A DNA stretch of 64,000 bases from Pammene aurita (GCA_947086415.1 OX352307.1:24277993-24341992), one strand, 5' to 3'. Counted from the first letter of the stretch, positions 27,000 to 39,977 are shown. Notes: generated by a model not told the origin, from the letters alone. Numbers and translations: made by a program.

Positions 27000-28300
27000 A
27001 CTATCTTTGAAAAATTACACAACAATAATTCAATACTAACTAAACTAATAATATAAATGAACTACCAAATATAAGTGAACAACGTACCTACTCCTGAAAT
27101 CGTCAACAGTTCTACAGTTGTTTAAGTTTACGTTATGTTGTACAAATGTCATAGAGCGCGGGTGCTACGGACGGCGCGCTACGCGACACTGCTGTAGACG
27201 CGTAGCGGCGTAGAGGGACCCCGTTTGTTGTTCACCATATTCAAATAAGGATTTCTTTAATAGTTAAATACTTGGTCCTTGTTACGTTAAAGTCGAAGCT
27301 TATCTATTTAGGATTAATGATTATATTTGAGAAATACCTTGTGTAGATATTGGATGTCTTGACGTCATTAGTGAGATATATAAGTGCTTCCTACTTAATA
27401 CTCGTACGTGCAAATTTGAGCAAAATTTGTGGCACTTAGGTAATTGAGAAATACTACTGGTGTGCAGATTAAAAGTTTCCAAATTTGCAAAATCTCCCAC
27501 ATACCAAAATTTGGGAAATTTAACATTTTTGTATTGGAATTGAAACTTTCCATTTCTTAAATTTGTAATTTACTGTATTTCTTTAAAAAAAATTCAAGAA
27601 AATGGCCACTGTGAGACAAAGGAACTTCAGCGAACACTGTGACTGAGGAATGTACCTTCCTCCTTCCTCAATAGATTATAGCGCCGGGTTCTCAAAATTG
27701 TGTAGGTTTTTACAAAGTCAACAACGTGCATGTAACATCCCTAAAATTGCTAACGTTTTCAGACTTCGGTAGCCGCTTGTTTGCCCAGAACCCAGACGTT
27801 GTCAAAAAGACCGGTTTTTTAAAACCATGCAATAAAGCCTGTCAATAAGTCCTGTCATCCTTAGGCTGCATTTCCACCAGAGATGACTCAGGATGCGGTT
27901 CGAGGAATGTGTTGATTAAGAGCCAATCCTAGAGCTACGCTGTGCGGGGATATTGGTTCTTAACAAACTTCGATTCGATTCTTTTGTGTGTGCCCCTACT
28001 GCACCTACTCAGGCTACTCAAGAACTTGCTCATCCAATTTATATCCTCGGTTTTTAAAAGTAGAATGCTGTTTTTTGATAAATATCGCATTTATAGGGGT
28101 CGGAATCTATTTGTACTTACGCCCTGATCCAGTGATAACCTTGAAACCATGGGGTATCTCAAGTGTAGCTTCCGTGTTATCTAAACAACGCATCGAGGGT
28201 CCTTATCAGTGATACGAGTTTAATCAAACATTGTAATTTCATTACTGCTATATCCCGTATATACAAGGTGTAACTAAAATGTGGTGATAATTTTCAAGGC
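27000..28300. other. A+T-rich spacer, no gene
   Basis: A fragment at 27,866-27,960 ('aggctgcatttccaccagag', 'cgaggaatgtg') matches the MITE at 62,132-62,449. A poly-A/'gtatggaggccggctggga' fragment follows at 28.32 kb and recurs at 21.72 kb. Confidence 0.5.
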
Positions 28301-28610
28301 TTAATTGGTACCATTATCTAATTTAAAAAAAAAGAAAAAAAAAAGATTTCGCTTAAAAAAAATGGTTTTGTATGGAGGCCGGCTGGGACGACGTGTCCCA
28401 TACAAAAAAAGACCCTTCCGACAATTTAATGAAAAATGTAAGGGGTACACTAAGCGGGTGCTGCCCCTGTCCGTGTCCGGACTGACGCAGAGACAGCACC
28501 CTCCATGATGTAAGGACTTCTTTCCTAGCATTTGTCCCAGATATTTGCTCTATTGAGCCTGGGGTCCGCTCGGCAACCTAATCCCAGGAATTGGCTTAGG
28601 CAGTAGTTAA

Positions 28611-29138
28611 AAAAACCAGCCAAGAGCGTGTCGGGCCACGCTCAGTGTAGGGTTCCGTAGTTTTTTCAAAAACTATTCAAACCTATAAAGTTCAAAATAA
28701 TTTTCTTAGAAAGATTTTATAAAGTTCTACTTTTGAGATTTTTTTCATATTTTTAAAACTTATGGTTCAAAAGTTAGAGGGGGACACATTTTTTTTAACT
28801 TCTGGAGCGATTATTTCCGAAAATATTTACATTATCAAAAAATAATTTTACTAAACCCCTATTCATTTTTAAATACCTATCCAACAGTATATCACACGTT
28901 AGGGTTGAAATGAAAAAAAAAAATCACTCCGCACTTTACGTATACGGGAGGTACCCTAATAAAAACATTTTTTTCCACTTTTTATTTTACCACTTTGTCG
29001 GCGTGATTGATATACATATTAGTACCAAATTTCAGCTTTCTAGTGCTAACGGTCACTGAGATTATCCGCGGACGGACGGACGGACGGACAGACATGGCGA
29101 AACTATAAGGGTTCCTAGTTGACTACGGAACCCTAAAA
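28611..29138 (+). repeat. Dispersed family B repeat
   Basis: Starts 'ccagccaagagcgtgtcggg', contains a (ggac)n run and ends 'ggttcctagttgactacgga' then 'accctaaaaa'. Confidence 0.75.
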
Positions 29139-29264
29139 AAGATAAGATATAGATATCTATTCTTCACGATGCACTTATGATCTTCAAAGAAAAAAACCTA
29201 CCACCGGTTCGAAACGGTAAAAACTACCACCAGCGTTACGCACTAAATAGTTTCTGCCATCTGA

Positions 29265-29451
29265 AAAACTAGGCCTTGTTGGTATTAGATCCGGTTTCCA
29301 CGCGATGTATTCCTTCACCGAAAAGCGACTGGTAAATATCAAATGATATTTCGTACATAAGTTCCGAAAAACTCAGTGGTACGAGCCGGGGTTTGAACCC
29401 GCGACCTTCGGATTGAAGGTCTGACGTCTTACCGCCAGGATACCAACGCTT
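29265..29451 (-). mobile_element. tRNA-derived SINE
   Basis: The minus-strand head has a tRNA-like A box (TGGCGGTAAGACG) and B box GGTTCAAACCC. The body contains 'ttttcggtgaagga' and 'aaccggatctaatacc', wording typical of lepidopteran SINEs. Confidence 0.75.
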
Positions 29452-30021
29452 TTTTTCCATGATGTAAGGACTATTGAGAGTAATGGAATCGTTATTAATG
29501 TTTGAAGGATTTTTATTATAAATAAATACCCACAATGCAAAGGACCGATAGATATTCCATGGTTTGTAAGGAGATGGTATGTCTCTGGTATCGTCGGTAT
29601 ATTCATTCTATTGCAGTATTTGCATTGGGCTAACTACCCCGATAAAGCCTAGGGTAACAATTAGCCTAGTCCCGTGAAACTTAGCCTCGATCGATGCGCA
29701 GTCGGGAGGCAAACCTAGGGCGTCGCTTGGCAACGAGCCACTGGTAAACAAAAGAAAGATACAGACCGTAGATTAAACTAGACGGCGCTTGTATACACAT
29801 CGAAATAAAAACCATTGATTTATTATGTATTCTACTAGATGTCTTTGATGTGGTATGATGTGAAATTGTGTGCGCCATGTTTCGCGGTTGACAGCTATGA
29901 CTGAATCAAAGAGTAGTTAGAGTAGTATAGACTTGTAGTGATTTTTACTACAACTTTTGGGACAAAAAAATTCTTAGGGATGTGATCTCCTGTAACTCAA
30001 TGATAAAAACCATAATTGTTG

Positions 30022-30600
30022 TCATAAATTGAATGCCCTGCGCTCTTGTCCGTGAAGCAGAGCACCTTGTAGGAGTTGCACGTTATTGCATAGCATAGCA
30101 TTTACGATCATCATCTCCCTTGACCATTTATTTACTTGGGGTCGGCCCTTCTTGTCCTTTTCCTCCAGAGTACACGGTTTTTTGTTTTTTTGCAGAATCT
30201 GCGTCAACATTTGCATGTTTCAAGTCATTTTTGACTGTCGTTAGCCAAGTGGTGGGTGGCATGTTAGCATTTACGATATGACTTTTTATTTGTGATTCGT
30301 CTCTCTAAGACTCATTTCACTTGATTTATGTATGCTCTTCCTGGCGTATTTGTATTTCTCGTAGGTATTTCCTAGTCGTAATAGGCGTCCTAACATACTC
30401 GCTCTTTTATTTTCGATGGTTCTTTGAAGGCACTTTTCTTTAAGTACTTTAACTGAATTAAATACTTCGTTGGTTATTTTCTCAGTCCAGCATATTATTT
30501 TTCTAATCAAGCATGTAGATATTTTCATTAAATACTGCACAGAAATAGGAGCCCCGCGGTAGCGGGGTCCGTCAACATCGCTGACGTTAAGATAAAACGA
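30022..30600 (-). pseudogene. Degenerate LINE ORF2 C-terminal fragments
   Basis: Minus-strand frames read KITNEVFNSVKVLKEKCLQR, TIENKRASMLGRLLRLGN and, further on, EEKDKKGRPQVNKWSREMM. This is the usual order of the tail of LINE polyproteins (T(I/N)..R...LGH.LR then GRP...W). Several frame breaks. Confidence 0.55.
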
Positions 30601-30954
30601 CGGAAATGATGTAGACATTTTGCGTTCTAGACCGCTGGCGATGTAGAACTAAAAGCGATATTGGCAAAATATTACACTAGTCATATTGCGTTCTAGACCA
30701 TCCGCGAATAACCCCAATTTTGTCTATTGGCTCAATACAAAAAAATCTGCTACCATAGTCAAATTTCCGCTTTCAGGCTGATTTTTGTCTATGATTGCTG
30801 AATTCCTCTCAAGTGTTATTTGCGCCTGAAATATACTGACGCTACATGCCGAAGCCGCATCAAAGTGATAATTGCTTTAGTAGTTGCACTCCTGCGTGTT
30901 CCATACAGGTATACGGTCTGTGGACAGGCCCTTATGTGGCATTTGGCTCTTGGT

Positions 30955-31440
30955 CAAACTGCATAACCGAAAAATACCGGTATATTTTATAACCGATATG
31001 ACGATGACGTCATATCGGTTATAAAATATACCGGTTCCGCTACCGAAACCGCTGTTTGTAAACCGATATGAATTGGTTTTCAAATAGCGGTTGCGGTAGC
31101 GGAACCTTTATATTTCGCTATCGAAATATAACGGCAACCTTTATTTTTTCCAGTACCTTTACCGATTTTTAAAGGTTACCGATATTTCGATTTTGGCGTC
31201 GTTGCCAAACCGCCGGCGCTGCCGTTTTGTCTTTCCGCTTATTTTTTTCGGTAACCGTTATTATACCGGTTTCGAACCGGTGTTTTAAAGGTTTCGGTTA
31301 CCTTTAAATCGATTACTGGTAACCGATATTTCAAAACGGTTACGGTACCGTTATGTTGGCGCGGCGCGCGTAACCTTTACACCATTACGGTATGGTAATG
31401 GAATACCGGTTTCATACCGGTAAAACCGTAACCGATATCA
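30955..31440. repeat. Block of dense short palindromes ('accgatat'/'ggttaccg' words)
   Basis: About 480 bp built of permuted words accgatat, ataccggt, ggtaaccg, cggttac and tttcgaaa, most self-complementary. It opens with a long inverted repeat (ccggtatattttataaccga and its complement around gacgatgacgtc at 30,976-31,035). Not coding. Confidence 0.75.
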
Positions 31441-31659
31441 GTCCCTGGGTCAAAGACATACAACTAGCAACTAGATGCCGTGGGGTAACAATTTACACAA
31501 TTTAGTAGTAGACGAAAAGTAAACAATTGCCCAAGCTATTGCTTTGTAGTTGATTTTGACTAGCCTCGGTGCTTAAACCAACGTTCACTATTTAATTTAG
31601 GTACTTGGATGCTGAATATAGAAATAGGACGCCAGTATGTAAAGCGCTTTCCAGCTTTA

Positions 31660-32378
31660 AAAAAAATATGGGATGATCTTACACAAAACCTACCTAGTCC
31701 ATTAGTAAGCTCAACAAGGCTTGTGCTGTGGGTACTAGACGACGATATAATATATAATAGATAGATATAGGTAAATATTTAAATACATAGAAAACATCCA
31801 CAAACTCAGGTACAAATATAAACAACATTTGGACCCGGGATATGTCCTTAAACTACGTCCGGACTTGGGTATGTCCTTAAACTACGCCAAAAAGAGAGGT
31901 ATGGGCACAGCGAATGGCATCTCGCTAAGTGTGGTAGGGCACGTTCAGCGAATGTCATCTCGCGCAAATCTGGAGCAGAGCCCGACTGGGGAAATACCTC
32001 CACCTTACAAAAACCACAGCCAAATAGTAATAGACCCTACTCATAGTGTTGTGTTTCTGCTGGTGAGTAAGGTTGCCAAAGAGCTCAAAGAGGACCCAGT
32101 GTGTTGACGATGAGGGACCCTCTTGTTCCTTTAGCCGTTAACACAGTGAATCCTCCTTTTTGTAAAGGGTCGGCAACGCGCATGTGACTCCTTTGGAGTT
32201 GCAGGCGTCCATAGGTTGCGGTAGCTGCTTATCATCAGGCGGGCCGTATGCTTGTTTGCCACCGTCGTGGTATATAAAAAACATGATGATAAACATACAA
32301 ATAAATGCCCTTACCAGGATTTGAATCCGCGGGATCTCCTGCTTCGTAGGCAGTGTCACTACCGACTGGGCTAGGAGG
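31660..32378 (-). mobile_element. tRNA-derived SINE split by a family R element
   Basis: The SINE body at 31,660-31,825 and head at 32,279-32,378 (B box GGATTTGAATCC form, 'aggaggcc' end) are contiguous in the intact copy at 53,745-53,989. The insertion lies between 'caggtacaaatat' and 'gataaacatac'. Confidence 0.75.
31826..32278 (+). repeat. Family R element inserted in the SINE
   Basis: About 450 bp, very similar to 26,446-26,890 and ending 'ccaccgtcgtggtatataaa'. The frame 31,829-32,107 is open but shows no domain. Confidence 0.75.
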
Positions 32379-32384
32379 CCGGAG

Positions 32385-32585
32385 CTTTGAGCTCATAGAG
32401 GATGCAATGTGTTGACAACGTGCCCTCTTGTCTCTTCAGCCGTCAATACAGTGAATCCGCCTTTATATTAGAGGCGGTCGGCAACGCCCATGTGACAGCT
32501 CTGGAATTGCAGGCGTAGGCTACGGTGGCTGTTTACCATTAGGCAAGCCGTATACTTGTTGTCACCGGCGTGGTATTAAAAAATA
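32385..32585 (+). repeat. Second, more diverged family R 3' end
   Basis: Contains 'gaggatgcaatgtgttgaca', 'agccgtcaatacagtgaatc' and 'aggcaagccgtatacttgtt' then an A-rich end. Confidence 0.65.
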
Positions 32586-33265
32586 CCTACACTTTGAGAG
32601 GCACATGGAAATAACATATCTATGATTTTTTCTTTGACTTTCTTTAGAAAGTGTCCGACAGAAAAATTAGGCGAATAATTCCAAAAGTAGATTTTCGATT
32701 ATTTTTCGCGTGATTTTCGAAAATATTCGAATTTCGGAATTACTAACTAACTATACTATAAATAAACTATAAATTATTTGTTATCTTTAGTTTTGAAGTT
32801 ATAGTTATCAACTAATTTAAGCATGTACATTAGTTATACATTGATAACAAGTCCGAAATAAACAGTTTCATTTCATTTTCATTTCATTACTTTACTTACG
32901 AAAATCCTCTTACCTTTGCTCCCTTTTCACCGTTCTGTCGAAGCTTGAAAACTTTAAATTACCAATACAATAAATAAGCATTGCATTTTCATGTTTCGTG
33001 AATTTCTTAATAAATGTGAATTTCATAAAGTAGTGAATAATAATATTGTATTCTCTTTCATTTCGATTAAATTATGATTTTTATGATTAAATTCGAGTGT
33101 TGACAATGACATGACTGGACATGACATTATATAATAAAATGACGGACCGGTAGAGAAAGTTTATAATTTATAACTTCATTAATAATATAGAGAAAAACGG
33201 AAAAGGTTTTGTTCGATGGACGACACGGCTGCCTGATTCGGTGACCCGATCGAATCACACACGCA

Positions 33266-33665
33266 CACGGTTGACGTATAGTAAGGGAGCCCATGACACT
33301 GAACCTAGTTCGACAAGTCTCCTAGATGAGATATATATTATTAGACGCGTCTTTAATGGGGGAACAGGAAATGCTGATGCTGCAATGCACAAAAGTAGTG
33401 GCGTATTTTGTTTTTTTTTTTGAAAAAGTTAAATAAATCCGGTTTCTAGTACGATAAGTCTCCTAGATTTCCTTTGTTCCTCGAAGCAGGGGAGGGGTAG
33501 GGCTACACGATAATGCGGTGCTGCAAGCCCCCGTGCGTGGCCTTGTCAGTGGCAGCAGCATCAAAAGATTGTAGATGAATGAAAAAAAAACGCCTGATCG
33601 CCTGAACTGCAAAAGGATGTTACGTTATTAAAATGATTATATATTTTAACGATCAGGCGCTTTGT
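33266..33665 (-). repeat. Repeat 'M', uninterrupted copy (empty site for the 2.8-kb hAT)
   Basis: The reverse complement matches 38,400-38,530 joined to 41,317-41,575. At the junction it has a single 'ggcagcag' (33,551-33,558), the unduplicated form of the CTGCTGCC target. Confidence 0.88.
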
Positions 33666-34131
33666 GGATCTATTCGCATATTCGCCTCAAACGTATCGTG
33701 CCACTCCTTTGACTCGGCCGGCTCATTCGAATCATGAGTGAGTAATAGCGAGCAAGTAACACTGTAATCACTGAGATGGATGAGTTACTGAGCGAGTTAA
33801 ATTTTCAGTGAGTTGAAGAGTGAATGAGTTGAATCAAAAGATATAGTTCTGTTAAATCACTCACTCGTCCTCCATCACCCATGTCTAGAAAAAAAAGGAG
33901 CTCGTCAAGGAGCAGTTTGGAACATTATTCATCGAAAAGTATAGGTTTAATAGGTCACAAACTATGATATATAATAATGACAGATGGGTTACGTACGCTC
34001 CAAAAGTGAAGCACTTAAAATGAGTGAATTGGAACAATTGTCGCTAGTCGCGCACCGGCTAGCGTGAGATGCGGACGTGCCAATGGGCTCCCGTCACCCG
34101 CGTGAGAAAGAGACAAACTGTAATTTTTAGT

Positions 34132-34563
34132 GTCCGACCGAAGTTTCTGTTTCGGCCAAAAAAACGTGTTTCGGCCAAAAAATGGTCGAACCATTCGGCG
34201 GCGGCGAAACTTTCTACATTGTACTTAACTGACCATAAGTTCTGTCACAACGTTTTTAACTGATAAAATCGCCGTTCTACAGTCACCATCAAATATATCA
34301 GAGCGGCCACGGTACTCAAAAATAACTGAAGATGCATTTTATCGCCGTGACAATAGGGGCGCTGTTCAGATGTTTGTGACCACCTTAGCCGCTCCGATAT
34401 ATCTGATGGTGACTCTACAACGGCTGATATGTAACTGAAATAAATAGTATTGTACTATTAGACGTGTTGTCTATCAAAGTTTCGGTTTCGGTTTCGGCCG
34501 AAACTGGACCCAGAGCCGAACCTTCTGTTTCGGTTACGGCAAAAAAACATTTTTCGGTCGGAC
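34132..34563. mobile_element. TIR element with nested family P MITE
   Basis: Ends gtccgaccgaa / ttcggtcggac and many 'tttcggcc' words. A palindromic family P MITE lies inside at 34,278-34,418. Confidence 0.65.
34278..34418. mobile_element. Palindromic MITE, family P (copy 3)
   Basis: 141 bp, ends tacagtcaccatc / gatggtgactcta; inserted in the element 34,132-34,563. Confidence 0.82.
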
Positions 34564-34639
34564 ATTAGTAATTTTCTAACAATTATCTAAATATCATTTG
34601 TCACAAATCACTTGGTCAGCCTGGCCACAACCTTGTCCG

Positions 34640-34940
34640 TTCCGTTTTCGGACACTTTTAGTGGTGCAATTTTGGGGTGTTTTTACCTCATTGAGTAGCA
34701 GGATGAAACCAATCTCATTTGATAGATAACGACTCTAAAGCGATGATCTTTCAATATTTTGTGGTCGGGCAGCTCTCAGCCTGATCCGTTTCCGTTTTCG
34801 GACACTTTTAGTGGTGCAATTTTTGGGATGCTTTACCTCATCGAGTAGCAGGATGAAACCAAACTCATTTGATAGATAAAGACGCTAAAGTGATACTCTT
34901 TCAATGTTTTGTGGTCGGGCAGCCCTCAGCCTGGTCTGTA
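34640..34940 (-). repeat. Two diverged units of the 140-bp tandem repeat
   Basis: Reverse complement of the 40.4-40.9 kb array: 'ccgttttcggacactttt', 'gtagcaggatgaaacca', 'gtggtcgggcag', repeated twice with about 150-bp spacing. Confidence 0.75.
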
Positions 34941-35339
34941 GAGGACAAGATGTCGAGGTCGACTTTGGGTGGCAAGCTGAACGGCGCGGTTTTTTTCCGT
35001 TTTGTGCGGCCGAAGGACAACACAAGTTGTAGTTGTATAACTATGTAGGTATTCATACGTATAAACTCTAGCGTCGTCGGAGAGAGACTAACAAGGAAGG
35101 GTACCCAACTGTCCGGCTCCGATTGAATTTATTTTTATATATGTTATAGAGAAGTCAAAAATAGCTGACACGTAATTTTTTTTAGCTGCCCATTTTCAAC
35201 CTGTTGGGAGAAATGGTCCTCCAAAATACTGAAAAGTGACGAATCCCTCTAACTTCTGTAGAGAGTTTTGTTCAAGCAAACTGCGTTGTTATTACTAGTT
35301 TTGATATACGTTGGAGAACATGAAAAAATAATGTAGTAA

Positions 35340-36050
35340 AGGTAGTATGTTTAAAATTAAAAAAAATATTTTTGTATGATTTTACTAAAAATATACTACT
35401 TTTCGTAATTTTTCCTTTGTCTGTGCTATATGAAGTTTCTTCGTGCTAAGTTTCAAGTTTCTGAGTTTACGGGAAGTACCCTATAGGTTTTGAGTTTCTT
35501 GCGAGTACTCAAGTTTCAAAATATGTGACTTAAATTGCTATTTCTTTTGATTGCGTTAACATAAAAGTTTGCTTTTGCTACATCTGAAAGGTCCTATAGC
35601 CCTGAGTATTTGACATCAATTTCAATTTAATACCTCCACGCGTTAACGAGGAAAAAGGTTAGTAAGTTTAAAATTAAAATAAATATTTTTTGTATGATTT
35701 TACTAAAAATGTCTAGTTTTTGTAATTTTTCCATTGTCTATGCTATATGACGTTGCTTCGTGCCAAATTTCAAGTTTCTGAGTTCACGGGAAGTACCCCG
35801 TAGGTTTTGCGAGTGCCGGAAGACTCTAGAATTTGCAGCATAAACGACTGTATCTTTTGATTGCGTTGGCTTTTAAGTTTGATTTTTTCACAGCTCCAAG
35901 GGACAATAGACCTGAGTATTTGATATAAATTTCAGCTTGATACCTCCACGCGTTCTTGAGAAAAATGGTCTTGACAGACAGACAGACGGACAACAAAGTG
36001 ATCCTATAAGGGTTCCGTTTTTTCCTTTGGAGGTACGGAACCCTAAAAAA
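35340..36050 (+). repeat. Dispersed family A repeat, about two modules
   Basis: Two 'gtttaaaatta' modules about 315 bp apart, then the standard end 'cagacagacagacggacaac' … 'ggtacggaaccctaaaaa'. The left end is unclear. Confidence 0.7.
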
Positions 36051-36837
36051 CAAAAAATAATGCCGAAAAAACAATTTCTGATATCCAGTTCGGACCGTTT
36101 TCAAAAATAAGTTTAAAGTTGTTAATTATGTTTTTTTTATACAATAAATATTTAACAAGATATTTGACTATAAAGTTTCTTTCTGGCTTCTAAAATATGC
36201 AATAAAAAAATATAAAAAAAAAACAACGGGGTGCACTCCGGGAGTGCAGGCAGAATTGAAAACTTTGATATTTTGGAATGGTTAGGAAATAAATTTGCAC
36301 GAATTGCTTTAATTATCAGTATAAAAGTACTATAATTTATGTGGTAAAATGCAATATTCATTTATTGCGCTATCGTACACAAACATGACAATTTATATAA
36401 ATTAATTAAAAATTTAACACTTCAGAACTATTACAATTATTTATTCAGCCATTTTACTCCGAAACTGCTAAACGTATCTTAATAAAATTTGAACATTAGT
36501 TGTAGTTTGTATGCCATACTTAGTATTGTAATAAAATTGCTGAAAAAATATTTAAGTCCATGTACTTATGCATGTAACTAATTGCCAAAAACATTTTTTT
36601 TTACCAAAAATCAACATGTTGCACATCAATCGATAGGTCTTCAGAAATAACATTGAGCTTTTTTAAACATATTTTATAATGAAGTAAATATTTTCAGAAA
36701 TAATCATTCCGTCTAAAACAATGTATAGGGGGGGCTGTAACTTTTGAACCAGAGTTCCAAAAATATGAAAAAAAAAATTAAGGAATCTTTGCATATTCTT
36801 TCGAAAATGGTTTTGAACATTAACGATTAAATCATGC

Positions 36838-38240
36838 TCGAGTTATCTCCTAAAACCCTCTTCCAAAGGCAGATACAACCTTTTGATAATTTTTCCTTAA
36901 TCTGTTGAAGGTACGGAACCCGCCATTACGCTTGGTCCGACACGCACTTGGCCGCAACCGGCGTCAACCAGCCACGGCCTTACTGTTCGATTAGCACGTA
37001 CTACGTATCATTTCGCGATGCGATCAAATCCACTGCCAAACTCAGTCGATTTTACGCGTCGCGAACCGATCGTTTGCTCCAAATTACAACGTTACGCCAA
37101 AAATAAAAAGAACCGAGATATCCTACTTTCTTGAGATCGCTATCGACTAAAGATAAGCAAAGCCTTTACCCTTTAAAGGGGTTCGTATGGCTTTGTGTCG
37201 CGTTTAGGTGACGGTCACGTGACTTTTTTTCGCCTAGCCGCCCATCCGCGAATCGTCCGATAAGAAACTTCGTTCCAATAAATGACTAACTCTTATTGTG
37301 ACATGCGACCCTAGTCTGTACTGTATTCATCACATTTGCGAACCTAGCTGGGCGGGTCAATCCTGCTAGCTCACTGTGGCGATCGTATTACACATCTACT
37401 ACTAACGTCTTATGTGACCCTGGTACTGTTAAGGATTGCTCCGACCGACTAAGCTTGCAACTTGCTTTATCGGTAAACTAAGTTCATTCATTATGTCTTG
37501 GGCGACCTGCTACGATTTATGTGATCCTAGTAGGTTGTTAATGTTTTTTTGTAATTTTTAATAAAGATCTGTTCATACCATATACACACATTACCAAACA
37601 TTATATAGAAACGTAACACACATCCTTTATAGGTACTTATTAAATACAATCGATATCTTAATGCTGAACAACTCATGCAGTCACATATATTCAGAGCAAT
37701 GACGCGTAGTTTTAGTTTCAGTGACCGCGAGGCAACCGGATGGCTCGCGGTATTTAGACTCCCGAAGTGATGAGGAGCCGCCCTGTGCAATACGAACTGA
37801 CTGCACAGGGCTTCGTTTGAACTAGAGTTCCAAAAAATATTAAAAAATGTAAGGAACATACATCTTTGCATATTCTTTCAACAAAAATGGTTTCAAACAT
37901 TAACGGTTAAAGCATGCTCGAGTCATCTCCTAAAACCCTCTTCCAAAGGCAGATACAACCTTTTGATTATTATTTTTCCTTATTCTGTTGAAGGTACGGA
38001 AGCCGCCATTATGCGTGGTCCGACACGCACTTGGCCGCAACCGGCGTCAACCAGCCACGGCCTTACTGTCCAATTAGCGAGTACTGCGTATCATTTCGCG
38101 ATGCGATCAATCCACTGCTATACGCAGTCGATTTTACGCATCGCGAACCGCTCGTTTGCTCCAAATTACAATGTTACGCCAAAATAAATAAGAACCGAGA
38201 TTTCCTACTTTCTCGAGATCTAACTGCTATCGACTATACT
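36838..38240 (+). repeat. Pair of direct repeats about 1.08 kb apart
   Basis: 36,838-37,150 and 37,917-38,240 share 'tctcctaaaaccctcttcca', 'ggccgcaaccggcgtcaacc', 'catttcgcgatgcgatcaa' and the rest with few differences. Between them, 37,290-37,510 recurs at 41,615-41,790. Open frames here (e.g. 38,031-38,255) are not supported as genes. Confidence 0.75.
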
Positions 38241-38739
38241 AGACTAGATAAATAAATAGTTGAAATGAGCACGAGAGAGCCCATCAGGCTCTAACTTATC
38301 GAACGAGCGTCTATCCGCATTTTGAGCATTCATTATCTGGGAAGCTCCTTTTTTTATAAAACCATAATTAACATAACGCCTGATCTTTTTATAACAAAAA
38401 CAAGATGTTATGTAACCTAAACTTAGCGCCTGAACTGCAACAAGATGTAACGTTATTAAAATGATTTTATATTTTAAAAGATCAGGCGCTTTGTTTTTTC
38501 ATACATCTACAATCTTTTGATGCTGCTGCCCAGAGCCGGATCTAGGGGGGGGCAGACCGGGGCCCATGCCCCGGGCGGCAAGTTCAGGGGGCGGCAAATT
38601 CGAACTTCTTGGCAGACGGATACACGTCTCATCATCAACGCAACCTGGACCACTGAGACAGGTGTCCATTCGCGGGGCACGTAAGCGCAGGTCAACAACC
38701 ACGCTCGCCCGCGAAATGAAACGCGCTCTCATTTGAGGG

Positions 38740-39190
38740 CGGTTAGGGCGCGTGTCGACGATGCCGCCACTCCGCCGCCGCACGCCTGCGCTGTGTATCA
38801 TCATCGGCCTTTGCGTCTATTGCAGACAATTTAAACAGGAACACTGTGGAGACAACGCCTTTGGTGGCTATAAAGACCGATACGGGAACGACACCATTTT
38901 CCACATTTCTGACAGAAAAAGTTGACGCCGCCGCCGTACCTCTGCGATGTGTATACGAGACCATACGAGACGCGTAAAGCCCGCCGCCGCGCCGCCGCCC
39001 CTCTGCGCTGTGTGTGCGAGAAACAAAAGCCCGCGAAGGCGGCGCGGTGGCGGTCTTTACGCATATCGTATACACAGCGTAGAGGTACGACGGCGGCGCG
39101 ATGACGGCGTGGCGGCGGCATCGTGTACATGATACCCGCAGTAGCAACGCGGCGGCGGCGCGGGGGCGGCATCGTCTACACGCGCCCATA
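38740..39190. repeat. G+C-rich CGG/CCG-rich block inside the hAT-type element
   Basis: Contrasts sharply with A+T-rich flanks. 'acctctgcgatgtgtatacg' and 'cgtatacacagcgtagaggt' form an inverted pair. Frames are open on both strands because stop codons are rare in CGG-rich sequence; I do not call genes. Confidence 0.7.
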
Positions 39191-39928
39191 GCCTGAGTGT
39201 GAAAAAGATGAAGGTATATTTGGTAACTCCTTCATCGGTATCTCAGGGCCGTGTGTTGTTGTCAAGCATTTAAATCAAGTATTGGATAAAATCAATAGTT
39301 TCGTAAACAATAGCTCCGAAATTTAAAAAAAGCGGACCGTCCTCCAACTTTTGAACCCAAAAAAATATGGAAAATTCATAGATATCTAATTAAAAGTTCA
39401 ATGAAAACTGTATAGAATATAATCGGCTGAACCGTTTTTAAGTTATCACAAAAGTTGTAACTTCATGGCAAAATATCCTAAAAAACGGCCCGCAGCTACG
39501 GAACCCTACAGTAGTCATGGTCCAAGATGCTCTTGGCCGGTGTTAACTAAAATGATTTTAAGGGAAAGGGAAACCATGGTAACCAAATAAAACATGTGAA
39601 TAAAGCCAGGTGCTCGAATTTGCACTGACACCATAGATAATAGTTATTTATTATACAAGGGTTATTTATACAAAATTGATGTTTTCCTCTCGTGCTTTAC
39701 TGAGACCCGAGCTAGCGAAAGATTCCAAAATTGGGCCACGAGCGTAGCGAGTTGTTCAAAAAATGGAATCTTGAGCGTTCGAGGGCCTCAAGGCAAGGGA
39801 GTTTGAACAAACTTTGCTGCCGAGTATACAAAATGTTTCACCACACCACCTCAGGAATAAATGTAAGCTATAATATATATATATATATGTAAGCAATAAA
39901 AAATCCAAGGCAAATGAATGCTTTCAAA

Positions 39929-39977
39929 ATTATATAATTCAAAATCGAGATGATTTTGAATTATATAATTTTTAAAG
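39929..39977. repeat. Short perfect palindrome
   Basis: 'aaattatataattcaaaatc' and its reverse complement 'gattttgaattatataattt' around 'gagat'. Confidence 0.8.

Noticed and set aside
38743..39189. 148- and 113-residue minus-strand frames in the G+C-rich block
   Set aside because: Stops are rare in CGG-rich DNA; frames overlap each other and plus-strand frames, with Arg/Ala repeats only.
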